Below are positions 1-8,715 of a stretch of 64,000 bases of DNA, piece after piece (the first letter of the stretch is position 1; each line of letters begins with the position of its first letter). The position numbers were made by a program, and so were the translations under genes. Under the pieces are notes generated by a model that made no database searches, had not been told where the DNA came from, and saw only the letters and a list, made by a program, of their open reading frames with translations. The stretch spans positions 62,001 through 126,000 of the forward strand of contig NZ_JAEUGD010000023.1 in NCBI RefSeq assembly GCF_016775155.1, in the 5' to 3' direction. This DNA comes from Fulvivirga marina (GTDB lineage: Bacteria; Bacteroidota; Bacteroidia; Cytophagales; Cyclobacteriaceae).

Positions 1-1551
1 TTATTGAAAAGTTCCGGTCAAGAATCACAATCCCAAAAATACTTTGATAACATAATAGATGAGATTAAGTACGATAACTACCGTACACGCATAACTGCCG
101 ACTACTTTGTAAATAAACAGTTAACCAACATGGCTATCCGTACATTTAAGGATGCACGAACTGCTATTAATAATCAGTATGCCTATGCACTGGAGATGGC
201 CAATATTTACCGAATCATGAATGAAAAGGATCTGATGGTTCAGGAGTACTTAAATTATGTGAGTCAAAACCCTTCTAACCTGAACTATGTAAAGAATACA
301 CTTCAAAGTCTGCTTGCAAAACCCGAAGAGCTCCAAAGTTTGGAAATGTTGCTTTATGACAAAATCCAGAACGAACCAAATAGCGAAATATATGGTGAAT
401 TACTTATTTGGGTTAATCTTCAACAAAAGAATTTCTATGGTGCATTTATTCAGGCACGAGCGATTGATAAAAGACTGAGAACTGAAGGTAGCAGAAGTAT
501 TAACATTGGTCTAATGGCTCTGGAAAATAATGACTACAACAGTGCCATTAAAGTATTTACCTATATCATAAAAGAGTTTCCGGGTACTTATAATTACCTA
601 TTAGCAAAAATGTATCTGATAAAGTCTTATGAGAAACGCGTCAGAAATACTTATCCTATAGATGAACGCGAGATACGTAACCTAATTAATGACTATAACA
701 ATTTTATCAGCGAGTTAGGTATTACCAGAAATACACTCGAGGCTTTGCGAAATAAAGCACTGTTGCATGCATTCTATTTGGATGAAAAAGACTCTGCCAT
801 TACTATCTTGAAACAGATTATTGCTACTCCACGTGCTAATCCGGATATTAAGGCCAGATCTAAGCTGGATTTAGGGGATATCTACATATTGACTGAAGAG
901 CCATGGGAATCCACATTGCTCTATTCGCAGGTTGAAAAATCTCACAAGGAGGATCTACTGGGCTATGAAGCCAAACTAAGAAATGCAAAACTCTCGTACT
1001 ACAAGGGAGATTTTCAGCTTGCTCAGGAGCACTTGGATATACTGAAACAAGCCACTACGCGTGAAATAGCTAACGATGCCATGGCATTAAGCCTATTGAT
1101 AAAAGATAATATAGCTTTCGATAGTACTGAGACCGCTATGAAAAAATATGCGGCCATAGAATTGATGCTCTTTCAAAATAAAATCGCGCCGGCGCTTCGC
1201 GCCATACAAGCCATGCGTGAAGAATACGCCGGTCATAGTTTATCTGATGAGCTTTTATGGAAAGAGGCCGATATACAAAAGAAACTGGGTCATTTTGAAG
1301 TAGCCATTTCACTACTTCAGAAAATTGTAGATGAATACGATACTGATATCCTAAGCGATGATGCTTACTTTACTCTTGGTTCTATCTATGATCGACAACT
1401 TAATGATCCTCAAAAGGCCATGGAAATATACAAAACCTTTCTTACCAAATATCCAGGTAGTGTTTATGTTGCAGAGGCCAGAAAGCGTTTTAGACAGCTG
1501 CGAGGTGATTACAATATGCATGAAGGAAAATTGCAAAATAATGAGTTATAA
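1..1551 (+). CDS. TPR-repeat protein, 5' end missing
   Basis: The reading frame is open to base 1, so the true start lies upstream; at least 516 residues are visible. The whole chain is alpha-helical with TPR-like units. The clearest are AIKVFTYIIKEFPG (near base 550), AISLLQKIVDEYDTD (near 1300) and AMEIYKTFLTKYPGS (near 1420), which follow the A--Y---L--YP pattern. TPR arrays of this kind are protein-protein scaffolds, often periplasmic or outer-membrane associated in Bacteroidota, but no signal peptide can be seen because the N-terminus is absent. It is followed 52 bases later by an acyl-CoA ligase on the same strand. No enzyme domain is visible. The TPR assignment is firm; the cellular role is not known. 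Confidence 0.8.
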   Translation, partial: LLKSSGQESQSQKYFDNIIDEIKYDNYRTRITADYFVNKQLTNMAIRTFKDARTAINNQYAYALEMANIYRIMNEKDLMVQEYLNYVSQNPSNLNYVKNTLQSLLAKPEELQSLEMLLYDKIQNEPNSEIYGELLIWVNLQQKNFYGAFIQARAIDKRLRTEGSRSINIGLMALENNDYNSAIKVFTYIIKEFPGTYNYLLAKMYLIKSYEKRVRNTYPIDEREIRNLINDYNNFISELGITRNTLEALRNKALLHAFYLDEKDSAITILKQIIATPRANPDIKARSKLDLGDIYILTEEPWESTLLYSQVEKSHKEDLLGYEAKLRNAKLSYYKGDFQLAQEHLDILKQATTREIANDAMALSLLIKDNIAFDSTETAMKKYAAIELMLFQNKIAPALRAIQAMREEYAGHSLSDELLWKEADIQKKLGHFEVAISLLQKIVDEYDTDILSDDAYFTLGSIYDRQLNDPQKAMEIYKTFLTKYPGSVYVAEARKRFRQLRGDYNMHEGKLQNNEL

Positions 1552-1603
1552 TAAATTGATAGGATTTGATTAATTTAAGCTCCATTTTTGCAAAACCTTA
1601 CCT

Positions 1604-3367
1604 ATGGAGATAACCCGAATTTTTGACGTACTAGATTTTCAATTAGCCGACAGACCTAAACAGGATGCCTTAGCCAATAAAGTTGATGGTCGTTGGGTTA
1701 AATATTCAACTTCCGAGATTGTTGAAATTGTAAACCAGTTAAGTACAGGTTTGCTTGAAATGGGAGTGAAGGAAGGAGACAAAATTGCTATAGCTTCATT
1801 TAATAGACCCGAATGGGTTTTTGCAGACTATGCGATATTGCAGATTGGGGCCATAAATGTTCCTATGTACCCAAACTCAACAGCCGATGATTATGCATTT
1901 ATAATGCAACATGCAGAGGTTAAGCTTGTCTTTACAGGTGATTTTGAAGTAACGGCAAAAATAAATGAAGCAAAACAGTCGCTGGAGCATGAGCTCCAGG
2001 TCTATTGTTTTGATGAAATAGAAGCAGCGTCTTTTTGGAAGCGAATGATGAAGCCGGTTACGGAACAGTCGCTTCTCAAAATAAAAGATCTGAGAGCATC
2101 GATAACTTATGAAGATCTCGCGACAATAATTTACACTTCAGGTACAACAGGCAGCCCGAAGGGAGTTATGCTTTCGCACAAAAATATTTTGTCCAATGCA
2201 GATTCTGTTTGCGATGCTTTTGCTATAGGTGGACCTGAGCATCGTACAATCAGCTTTTTGCCATTGAGCCATATTTTTGAGAGAACGGCTCTTTACACTT
2301 ATATGCAAATGGGTGTATCCATCTATTATGCAGAAAGTATGGATACTCTTGGTGAGAATCTGAAAGAAGTAAAACCTCACTTTTTTGCCACTGTTCCAAG
2401 ACTACTGGAAAAAGTTTATGAGAAGATCGTCAGTAAAGGTTATGAACTACATGGTTTGAAGAAGTCCTTATTCTTTTGGGCATTAGAGCTTGCCAAGAAA
2501 TTTGAATTAGGTAAGAACCAAGGGGCATGGTTTAACTTTCAACTTAAGCTGGCCAACAAAATTATATTCAACAAATGGCGTGAAGCCTTGGGAGGAAATG
2601 TACAGTTCATCATTTCAGGAGGAGCAGCTCTACAACCCAGCCTGGCAAATATTTTCTGGGCTGCACAGGTGAAAGTGCTGGAAGCCTATGGTCTTACGGA
2701 AACCTCACCTGGTATAAGTTTCAGTCGACTAGATGCCATAAAAATTGGATGTGTTGGTCCTATGCTAAAAGGTGTACAGGTTAAAATAGCTGAGGATGGT
2801 GAGATTTTGGCTAAAGGTGACAATGTAATGATGGGTTACTACAAAAGACCAGAAGCCACTGCAGAAGTTATTGATCAGGATGGCTGGTTTCACACCGGAG
2901 ATATAGGTGAAATTGTAGACGGTAAGTTTTTGAAGGTTACTGATCGCAAAAAGGAAATGTTCAAAACTTCCGGTGGAAAATATATTGCTCCACAGCCGAT
3001 AGAGAATAAAATGGTGGAATCATTGATGATAGACCAGGTAATGGTTGTAGGTGAATCCAGAAAATTTCCTGCGGCTTTAATTGTTCCTAACTTTGAAAAG
3101 ATGGAAGATTATTGCCACCGACATCATATCACTTACACCACACCTGCTGAAATGATCCTGAATGAGAAAATCATTCAGAAATATCAGGAGGAAGTCGATC
3201 ATGCCAACGAGGAATTCGCCCAATATGAAAAAATAAAAAAATTCCGGCTGCTAGCGCAGCCATGGTCTATTGAAAAAGGTGAGATGACCCCTAAGTTGAG
3301 CTTAAAGCGCAAAATTATTAAACAACACTATCAGTATGAAATTGATAAGATATACGAAGGAGTGTGA
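1604..3367 (+). CDS. Long-chain acyl-CoA synthetase (AMP-forming ligase)
   Basis: It activates a fatty acid with ATP and CoA to acyl-CoA, the entry step for beta-oxidation or lipid synthesis. The 587-residue length fits the family. The AMP-binding P-loop YTSGTTGSPKGVMLSHKN starts at residue 177, the adenylate motif YGLTETSPG at residue 362, and the GYYKRPEAT, GWFHTGDIG and DRKKEMFKTSGGKYI hinge and C-domain motifs follow in order. No signal peptide or TM segment is seen, so it is cytoplasmic or membrane-peripheral. It resembles the FadD15/FAA1-like branch rather than short-chain ligases. The beta-oxidation operon at 18.7-24.8 kb is the likely consumer of its product; that link is inferred. 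The next gene is convergent. Confidence 0.93.
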   Translation: MEITRIFDVLDFQLADRPKQDALANKVDGRWVKYSTSEIVEIVNQLSTGLLEMGVKEGDKIAIASFNRPEWVFADYAILQIGAINVPMYPNSTADDYAFIMQHAEVKLVFTGDFEVTAKINEAKQSLEHELQVYCFDEIEAASFWKRMMKPVTEQSLLKIKDLRASITYEDLATIIYTSGTTGSPKGVMLSHKNILSNADSVCDAFAIGGPEHRTISFLPLSHIFERTALYTYMQMGVSIYYAESMDTLGENLKEVKPHFFATVPRLLEKVYEKIVSKGYELHGLKKSLFFWALELAKKFELGKNQGAWFNFQLKLANKIIFNKWREALGGNVQFIISGGAALQPSLANIFWAAQVKVLEAYGLTETSPGISFSRLDAIKIGCVGPMLKGVQVKIAEDGEILAKGDNVMMGYYKRPEATAEVIDQDGWFHTGDIGEIVDGKFLKVTDRKKEMFKTSGGKYIAPQPIENKMVESLMIDQVMVVGESRKFPAALIVPNFEKMEDYCHRHHITYTTPAEMILNEKIIQKYQEEVDHANEEFAQYEKIKKFRLLAQPWSIEKGEMTPKLSLKRKIIKQHYQYEIDKIYEGV

Positions 3368-3385
3368 AAAAGCTTCATTAATAAT

Positions 3386-4147
3386 CTAAATACTGAAGTC
3401 ATCCATAACACCTAGTTTCAAGTTGTTCTCCTCATATCTTTCAAAGTAGGAGGTTAGCTGTTTATAGTTGTTGTTATCGCCACTTTTTAGTGCTATCATA
3501 TTGATTTTTTTGTTAACCAAATTCGTAAACTCCTCTTCCTGCTTTAACAGAATGCATCTGCCCCCGATAGGCTCATCAAAAGAGGACGCTCCTGCAAAGA
3601 TCCCCTGCATAATGCGGGGGTTTTTTATTTTACCAACTTTGTAAACATGGTAAAAAGACTTGTCTCGTTCCTTTGATCTCATGAGGCAAGTCATACATCC
3701 GTCCTGAATTTCCAAATCTCCAAAATAAACACGATCCTGACCTATTAATGTTAACCTGACTAAATGCCCCATACGCTGTATTTTTACCGGTGACTGCAGT
3801 ATTTCCGTTTCACGTGCATTTTTTCTTATCAAAGAATAATAGTTACCAACATATTGTAAAAGCAGCGGATCAATTTTTAAGTAGTTCTGAAAATCTATAA
3901 AATTCCCGAAGCCAATGTGTTTTACTATTGTATTTAATTTTTCTAATCGCAGATTAATTTCCTCAACACTGTTTTTGTTAGCCTCAGTCATTTGCCCATA
4001 AAGTTTTTCACTTAAGTATCGATAATCAACATCCTTAATTGCATCTGCAATAGTTAGGAACCCAGCTTTATCAAGCTTCACTTTAAAATGGTCACTAAGG
4101 TGCTTGAACATCAATTCAAGATCTTGTACTGGCACTTCGAGATTCAT
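3386..4147 (-). CDS. Unknown 253-residue cytoplasmic protein
   Basis: I do not recognise this family. The protein has no signal peptide or TM helix. The N-terminal half (residues 1-110) is predicted helical and charged. The C-terminal half (about 120-250) is mixed alpha/beta, with a conserved-looking stretch GIFAGASSFDEPIGGRCILL followed by an acidic helix. The helix-rich N-terminus and compact C-terminus could be a regulatory or ligand-sensing protein, but nothing in the sequence proves that. It is monocistronic and convergent to the acyl-CoA ligase, with only 18 bases between the stops. A terminator-like hairpin for the opposite strand is embedded in its coding sequence at 3602-3637. Confidence 0.7.
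   Translation of the reverse strand: MNLEVPVQDLELMFKHLSDHFKVKLDKAGFLTIADAIKDVDYRYLSEKLYGQMTEANKNSVEEINLRLEKLNTIVKHIGFGNFIDFQNYLKIDPLLLQYVGNYYSLIRKNARETEILQSPVKIQRMGHLVRLTLIGQDRVYFGDLEIQDGCMTCLMRSKERDKSFYHVYKVGKIKNPRIMQGIFAGASSFDEPIGGRCILLKQEEEFTNLVNKKINMIALKSGDNNNYKQLTSYFERYEENNLKLGVMDDFSI
3602..3637 (+). terminator. Terminator-like hairpin antisense inside the 3386-4147 gene
   Basis: On the + strand CCCC(T)GCAT pairs with ATGCGGGG (one bulged T, one-base loop), followed immediately by TTTTTTATTTT. It lies 235 bases past the stop of the acyl-CoA ligase, within the convergent neighbour. It may stop readthrough from the ligase gene. It could also be a coincidence of coding sequence. Confidence 0.45.
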
Positions 4148-4257
4148 AAAAGAGATACGGTTTAAAATCGTGTAGTTAAAGTAGAAAAAAAAGAACTACG
4201 GAAAAAGTAGGGTTAAGAAAGCGCTTATGCAATCCCCATCTTTGTAATAGATAATTG

Positions 4258-4490
4258 ATCAACTATCCCGAAGCATCACTCGCGAAGGTGCTTCATTTAG
4301 TCGAACCAAATGGATGAATAAAGTCTGGATGTGAGAGTCACGCGGCATTTATCCACACGGCAAGGCTCCTCTCACACTTAATGGCTGAGGCCAGTAGTAT
4401 GTAGAATAACATTTTGATTTTCAATGACTTGAAATCTGACCGATTTCAAGAACGGGAATCGTGTTACCTATCCAATCCTGCCTCGGCCCA
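4258..4490 (+). ncRNA. Candidate structured leader or small RNA
   Basis: The 368-base interval 4148-4515 holds no convincing ORF but several helices. GAAGCATC (4270-4277) pairs with GGTGCTTC (4287-4294). TGTGAGAG (4330-4337) pairs with CTCTCACA (4369-4376). GGCTGAGGC (4383-4391) pairs with GCCTCGGCC (4480-4488) with one G:U, and encloses a perfect 9-bp hairpin CTTGAAATC/GATTTCAAG (4428-4450). The region ends just before the small lipoprotein start at 4516. It could be a long structured 5' UTR, a riboswitch-like leader or an independent RNA. I matched it to no known family, and the helices are read by eye only. Confidence 0.35.
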
Positions 4491-4515
4491 TTTCCAAACC
4501 TTTAACTATTTTAAA

Positions 4516-4701
4516 ATGAAACGGATAAAATATTTTTCAATACTTACTTTAATTTTTGGCGCTTTTGCCTTTGCCTGTAATGAAGATGTTGTTGGGCCTT
4601 TGGGAGGAGGTGATGATGAGGATGATGATCCAATCGTTTTACCACCACCACCACCCCCGCCAGGGCAAAGTACTGAAGGTGGAGACACACTTAACATTTA
4701 A
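4516..4701 (+). CDS. Tiny acidic polyproline lipoprotein (61 aa)
   Basis: An upstream TTG at 4414 would add unlikely residues across a structured region. The ATG at 4516 starts a classic lipoprotein signal peptide (MKRIKYFSILTLIFGAFAFA) with Cys21 as the lipidation site. The mature part is only about 41 residues: VVGPLGGG, a DDEDDD cluster, seven consecutive prolines and a short polar tail. No globular domain is possible, so it is probably a surface or periplasmic tether, a signal or a precursor. It has its own terminator (4720-4752) and lies 89 bases before a TPR histidine kinase. A similar small lipoprotein at 63112 also precedes a TPR gene. The run of prolines would be expected to need EF-P for translation. 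Function unknown. Confidence 0.75.
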   Translation: MKRIKYFSILTLIFGAFAFACNEDVVGPLGGGDDEDDDPIVLPPPPPPPGQSTEGGDTLNI

Positions 4702-4719
4702 TTAATGTTTAAACAAATG

Positions 4720-4752
4720 AAAAAACCATTCCGATAGGGGTGGTTTTTTTTT
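4720..4752 (+). terminator. Intrinsic terminator after the small lipoprotein
   Basis: AAACCATTCC pairs with GGGGTGGTTT (two G:U pairs) around a GATA loop and runs into nine Ts (4744-4752). It separates the lipoprotein transcript from the kinase gene starting at 4791. Partial readthrough could still make the kinase at lower level. Confidence 0.8.
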
Positions 4753-4790
4753 ATATTAATCTACAATTTTAAAATATAGAAAACCAAAGT

Positions 4791-6671
4791 ATGTTGCGCT
4801 GCCTCGCTCTGACTTTATTCATCTCTTCTGTACTGCATGCTCAGGTTTCAGATAATACTTTAATTGTTAATCTGAAGAAACCCTTAGATACAACTACTTC
4901 AAATCACGAACAGATTTTTTACCAAATTGCCCAAACTTATCAGCAGAATAGATTATATGACAGTGCTATTTCCTATTACCAAAAATGTCTCACTGGCTAT
5001 GCAGAGAAAAGCTATGAAATTGGTATGGCCTTTACACACAACAACCTCGGGACTGTTTTCAACAAAACAGGAAAAATTGATAGCAGTATTTTTCACTATA
5101 AAGTAGCTATCAAATATTATCGAAATCAAAATGACACTACTAATATAGCATCGTCGCTTACCAATTTGGGAATGGTCTATAATCAAATTGGCTCTTATTC
5201 TCTGGCTTTGGAAAACCTGCTAATTGCGGTCAGATTACTAGATCCTCTGGGAAACACACCATCATTAGGAGCTTGTTATAATACCATTGGAAGTATTTAT
5301 GCCAGTCAGGAAGATTATGATAATGCCATAGCTTATCATAGAAAAGCACTTTCAATGCGAAAATCATTAAATATCCAAAACGAAATAGCTTCTTCCCTAA
5401 ATAATATTGGGACAATTTATCGAAATCTGGAAGAGTATGATAGTGCTTTATTGTATCTCAATCTATCATTAAAAATAAAAGAACAATTAGACGATCAATC
5501 ACTTGTTGCGAGTACCCTCAATAATATTGGTGGTGTATTGATCAATCTTGATCAGATTACGGAAGCAAAAGCTTATTTGGAAAGATCACGAATTCTGAGA
5601 TCAGTTTATGATAAAAGTGGTCGAGCGATTACTTATAATAATTTGGCCAATGTGCATAACCTGCTCAACCAACCACAAAAATCCCTTCTCTATCTGGATT
5701 CAGCACTTGCCTTGATAAAGGAGGGAGGCTTTTTATCCGAGAGAGAAGATAACCTCAACTTTCGTATGGCTGCCTACGAGCAGCTCGGCCACTATGATAA
5801 GTCCCTCGACTGTGCCAAGGAATTAATGGCTGTTAGAGACAGCCTGCTTAATGGTGAAAAAGTACAGCGCCTCATTGAAATGCAAACTAAGTACGAGACC
5901 GAAAAGAAAGAACAATCCATAGCCATGCTGGAAACTGAACGAGAGTTACAAAAGGCTGAAATAGATTTGAGCCGTCTATGGATCATCATCCTGGGCATTT
6001 CAGTTGTTCTGGTTCTTGTAATAGGGCTATCTATATATACTAAATTCCGTTCAGAGAACCGTAACAAGAAGCAAATTCAACTTCTCATGCAAGAACTGCA
6101 TCACCGAGTCAAAAACAACCTACAGCTTCTTTCCAATATCTTTAGCCTTCAATCTCGTACCATAACAGATGCAGGTGCCCTGGAGGCGGTGCGAAGTGGA
6201 GAGAACCGCATCAATGCTATGGCTATCATTCACCAGAAGCTTTACAGAAAAACGGAAAGCAGATCAGTTAACACTTACGACTATCTTAATGATCTAATCA
6301 GCCAACTTGCCGATAGCTATGGCTACGATCAAACGGAAAGTGATTCTATTCGGGTAGACATACAACCTATTGAACTGGATGTGGATAAAGTGATACCTGT
6401 AGGATTGATCGTCAATGAATTGGTTAGTAATTCCTTCAAATATGCTTTTCCAGCTACAGAAAGCCCGGTTCTTAAAGTAATCTTACATATAGAGAAAGCT
6501 CAATTACATCTGTGTGTAGAAGACAACGGCCCCGGTTTCGAGAAGCCAGACAAATTTGAAAGTTCAATGGGACTGAATATTATAGAAACATTGAGCCGGC
6601 AATTGAATGCAACTATTAAATGGGATACTTCAAATAAAACCAAACTCTATTTATTAATGCCATTAAATTAA
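4791..6671 (+). CDS. TPR sensor histidine kinase (HisKA_2 type)
   Basis: A 626-residue membrane sensor. A signal sequence (residues 1-17) is followed by six to seven TPR units (about 40-340, with repeated motifs such as SSLNNIGTIYRNLEEYDSAL), a coiled coil (350-390) and one TM helix (about 395-417). A HisKA_2 phosphotransfer box ELHHRVKNNLQL (435-446, phospho-acceptor probably His438) comes next, then a HATPase with N-box NELVSNSFKYAF (from Asn542), DNGPGF and the SMGLNII G2 box. The TPR part should lie in the periplasm and read a protein or peptide. It is followed 6 bases later by its LytTR response regulator, a standard two-component pair. The ligand is unknown; the lipoprotein upstream is one candidate. 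Confidence 0.92.
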   Translation: MLRCLALTLFISSVLHAQVSDNTLIVNLKKPLDTTTSNHEQIFYQIAQTYQQNRLYDSAISYYQKCLTGYAEKSYEIGMAFTHNNLGTVFNKTGKIDSSIFHYKVAIKYYRNQNDTTNIASSLTNLGMVYNQIGSYSLALENLLIAVRLLDPLGNTPSLGACYNTIGSIYASQEDYDNAIAYHRKALSMRKSLNIQNEIASSLNNIGTIYRNLEEYDSALLYLNLSLKIKEQLDDQSLVASTLNNIGGVLINLDQITEAKAYLERSRILRSVYDKSGRAITYNNLANVHNLLNQPQKSLLYLDSALALIKEGGFLSEREDNLNFRMAAYEQLGHYDKSLDCAKELMAVRDSLLNGEKVQRLIEMQTKYETEKKEQSIAMLETERELQKAEIDLSRLWIIILGISVVLVLVIGLSIYTKFRSENRNKKQIQLLMQELHHRVKNNLQLLSNIFSLQSRTITDAGALEAVRSGENRINAMAIIHQKLYRKTESRSVNTYDYLNDLISQLADSYGYDQTESDSIRVDIQPIELDVDKVIPVGLIVNELVSNSFKYAFPATESPVLKVILHIEKAQLHLCVEDNGPGFEKPDKFESSMGLNIIETLSRQLNATIKWDTSNKTKLYLLMPLN

Positions 6672-6677
6672 CCACCC

Positions 6678-7403
6678 ATGGAAAAAATTTCTGTTTTAAT
6701 CGTTGAAGATCAACTTCTAATAGCCCAAAACCTGAAGACAATATTGACAGATCATGATTTTGATGTACTGGAAACAGTAGTTAGTGGAGAAGATGCCATT
6801 GACATTGTGAATAAAACATTGCCTGACCTGATCTTGATGGATATTCATTTGGCCGGTGAGCTGGACGGGATTGCTACGGCAGAGAAGATCAGGCAAAAGC
6901 ATGATATTCCCATCATATACCTTTCTGACCATACCGATAGTGATACAGTAGACCGCGCAAAAAAAACTTTTCCTGCTAACTATTTATCCAAACCTTTCAG
7001 AACGGCAGACTTGCTAAGGGCTCTTGAAATAGCATTTGTAAATGCCGGCAGGCCGGAAAAGAAAGCTTCATCTACTAAACTGAAAGACCGCATATTTATA
7101 AGGATAGATAATCAGAAATCGAAAATGATCCCTTATGAAGATATCATTTACCTGGAAGCTGACCGTGCCTATAGTTCAGTAATGACAGACGAGCAGGAAT
7201 ATAAACTTTCGAATAACATGAGGATTATTTCTGATCAGCTCAACAGCTCTGAATTTATAAAGGTCAGCAGAAAACATATCGTGAATATTAATCGCGTAAC
7301 TGGTATTGATGGCAACATGATCAAGCTTGGGGATAAGCACGAAGTGCAGATGAGCAAAAGCTATCGCGATGATGTAATGAGTTATTTTAACCTGATCAAA
7401 TGA
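6678..7403 (+). CDS. LytTR-family response regulator
   Basis: 241 residues: an N-terminal receiver domain (1-120) with acidic pocket Glu10/Asp11, phospho-acceptor Asp55 in LILMDIHLAG and the conserved Lys in YLSKPF, then a LytTR DNA-binding domain (about 135-238) containing YLEADRAYSSV and KVSRKHIVNINRV. It should be phosphorylated by the TPR kinase that ends 6 bases upstream and bind promoter DNA as a dimer. Its targets are not visible. A 10-base direct repeat TTTTGGAAAC at 7407-7416 and 7441-7450 lies directly downstream, before the TIR gene, and could be examined as a binding site. Confidence 0.93.
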   Translation: MEKISVLIVEDQLLIAQNLKTILTDHDFDVLETVVSGEDAIDIVNKTLPDLILMDIHLAGELDGIATAEKIRQKHDIPIIYLSDHTDSDTVDRAKKTFPANYLSKPFRTADLLRALEIAFVNAGRPEKKASSTKLKDRIFIRIDNQKSKMIPYEDIIYLEADRAYSSVMTDEQEYKLSNNMRIISDQLNSSEFIKVSRKHIVNINRVTGIDGNMIKLGDKHEVQMSKSYRDDVMSYFNLIK

Positions 7404-7492
7404 AACTTTTGGAAACCAGATCCTTTTGATCGGAAATTGATTTTGGAAACTGTAGTTACGAATTTTAAAATGAGGCAAAAAAATAAAATTTT

Positions 7493-8614
7493 ATGCCCTC
7501 AGATAATAAAGAATATGATGTATTTATCTCTCACGCTGTAAGTGATCAGATTGATATAGTAACTCCACTTGTTGATAAACTGGAAGAAGCAGGTATAAAA
7601 GTCTGGTGTTCCAGTACACGTTTAATTGCAGGGAAGAAGTTGGATGAGACAATAAGGGAGGGGTTAATTAAATCAAAGCATGGTATATTGGTAATTACCC
7701 TAAATTACCTTGGACGAGAGTGGCCACAGAGAGAATTTCATGCGTTATGGGCAAAAGAAAAAGCAAGGATATTTACGGTATGGCACAATATAGACGAAAA
7801 GGATATTGAAAAATATGATGGCCAGCTGGCAAAATATACAGCGCTAAACACTAAAAAGGGGTTGGAATATGTAGTAGACCGTTTGGTGAGAGAAATCAAA
7901 AAGGAACAAAAAGTACAGTCTAAGCCTGTGTCAAAATCTACATCTACAGAAGTTTATACTGGTACCTTTACTTTCTTGTTATTATCAGCAGTAGCCATTT
8001 GGTTTTTCCTCATCAGAGATCTTCCTTCCGATGCACAAATTAATACCTCAATAAAAGATCGTATCCGTACCTTCCAGACTGAGATCATGACTGATCACCA
8101 AGTTGAACTACAAAACAGCGAAGGAGATGGAGCAAGCCTTGAAACAATTAGTAACTTTTATGACCGGTATAATAGAATTAAAGCGCACTACCGCAATGAG
8201 TACTTTTTCGGGACCGGTTATGCAAAATTCAACTTTAAGAAAAATGTGGAACCAGCTGTGGATAAAAATCTGGATTTGCTGACACCGGAAAATGCTTACG
8301 GCTTTGAGCAACCTGATATTTATTTAATCAACCATAAACCCAGCCCGCACACCCTTGACGTAAAATATATCTTCATTAACACTCAGCCCGCAGATTATCA
8401 AATTGTGGATGAAAATAAAGTTGATGACTACACCTACCTGGTAGAAGTAATTTATCAAAATTATATTCGATACCTGTCCGTAGCCCTTACGTATTCCAAG
8501 CGCTCTGATTGGATGAAAAGAAAAGAGACGGTATTGCTTGGCTTTATGCCTACTGAAACTTACAAGTTTAAAAAGGAAGAAGACAAATGGGTTTTTGCAG
8601 GCCTTGAAGATTGA
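7493..8614 (+). CDS. TIR-domain protein with one TM helix
   Basis: 373 residues. The TIR domain covers residues 7-140: YDVFISHAVSD at the first strand, KVWCSSTRLIAG at the BB loop, and EWPQREFHAL, in which Glu81 four residues after Trp77 matches the catalytic Glu position of NAD-cleaving TIRs. A single TM helix (about 157-176, FTFLLLSAVAIWFFLI) follows, then a roughly 190-residue extracytoplasmic domain I do not recognise. The layout puts TIR in the cytoplasm and a sensor-like domain outside, the reverse of the usual soluble TIR defence proteins. It is monocistronic and downstream of the LytTR regulator. NADase activity is inferred from one residue and its context; a pure scaffold TIR is possible. 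Confidence 0.85.
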   Translation: MPSDNKEYDVFISHAVSDQIDIVTPLVDKLEEAGIKVWCSSTRLIAGKKLDETIREGLIKSKHGILVITLNYLGREWPQREFHALWAKEKARIFTVWHNIDEKDIEKYDGQLAKYTALNTKKGLEYVVDRLVREIKKEQKVQSKPVSKSTSTEVYTGTFTFLLLSAVAIWFFLIRDLPSDAQINTSIKDRIRTFQTEIMTDHQVELQNSEGDGASLETISNFYDRYNRIKAHYRNEYFFGTGYAKFNFKKNVEPAVDKNLDLLTPENAYGFEQPDIYLINHKPSPHTLDVKYIFINTQPADYQIVDENKVDDYTYLVEVIYQNYIRYLSVALTYSKRSDWMKRKETVLLGFMPTETYKFKKEEDKWVFAGLED

Positions 8615-8715
8615 CGGTTTCTACTCACTGGGAAAGTAAACCCAGTCCTTGGGAAACATAATTCAATATACTTAAGCCATTGCTCTTTCTTGTAGTAAAT
8701 TGAAAACCATTAAAA

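Noticed and set aside
4414-4515. Upstream TTG start for the small lipoprotein
   Set aside because: The added residues cross a stable hairpin and give no signal peptide; ATG 4516 gives a textbook lipoprotein signal.
4506-4697. Minus-strand frame rich in Gly and Ser opposite the polyproline lipoprotein
   Set aside because: It is the complement of the Pro and Asp runs and has no start context.
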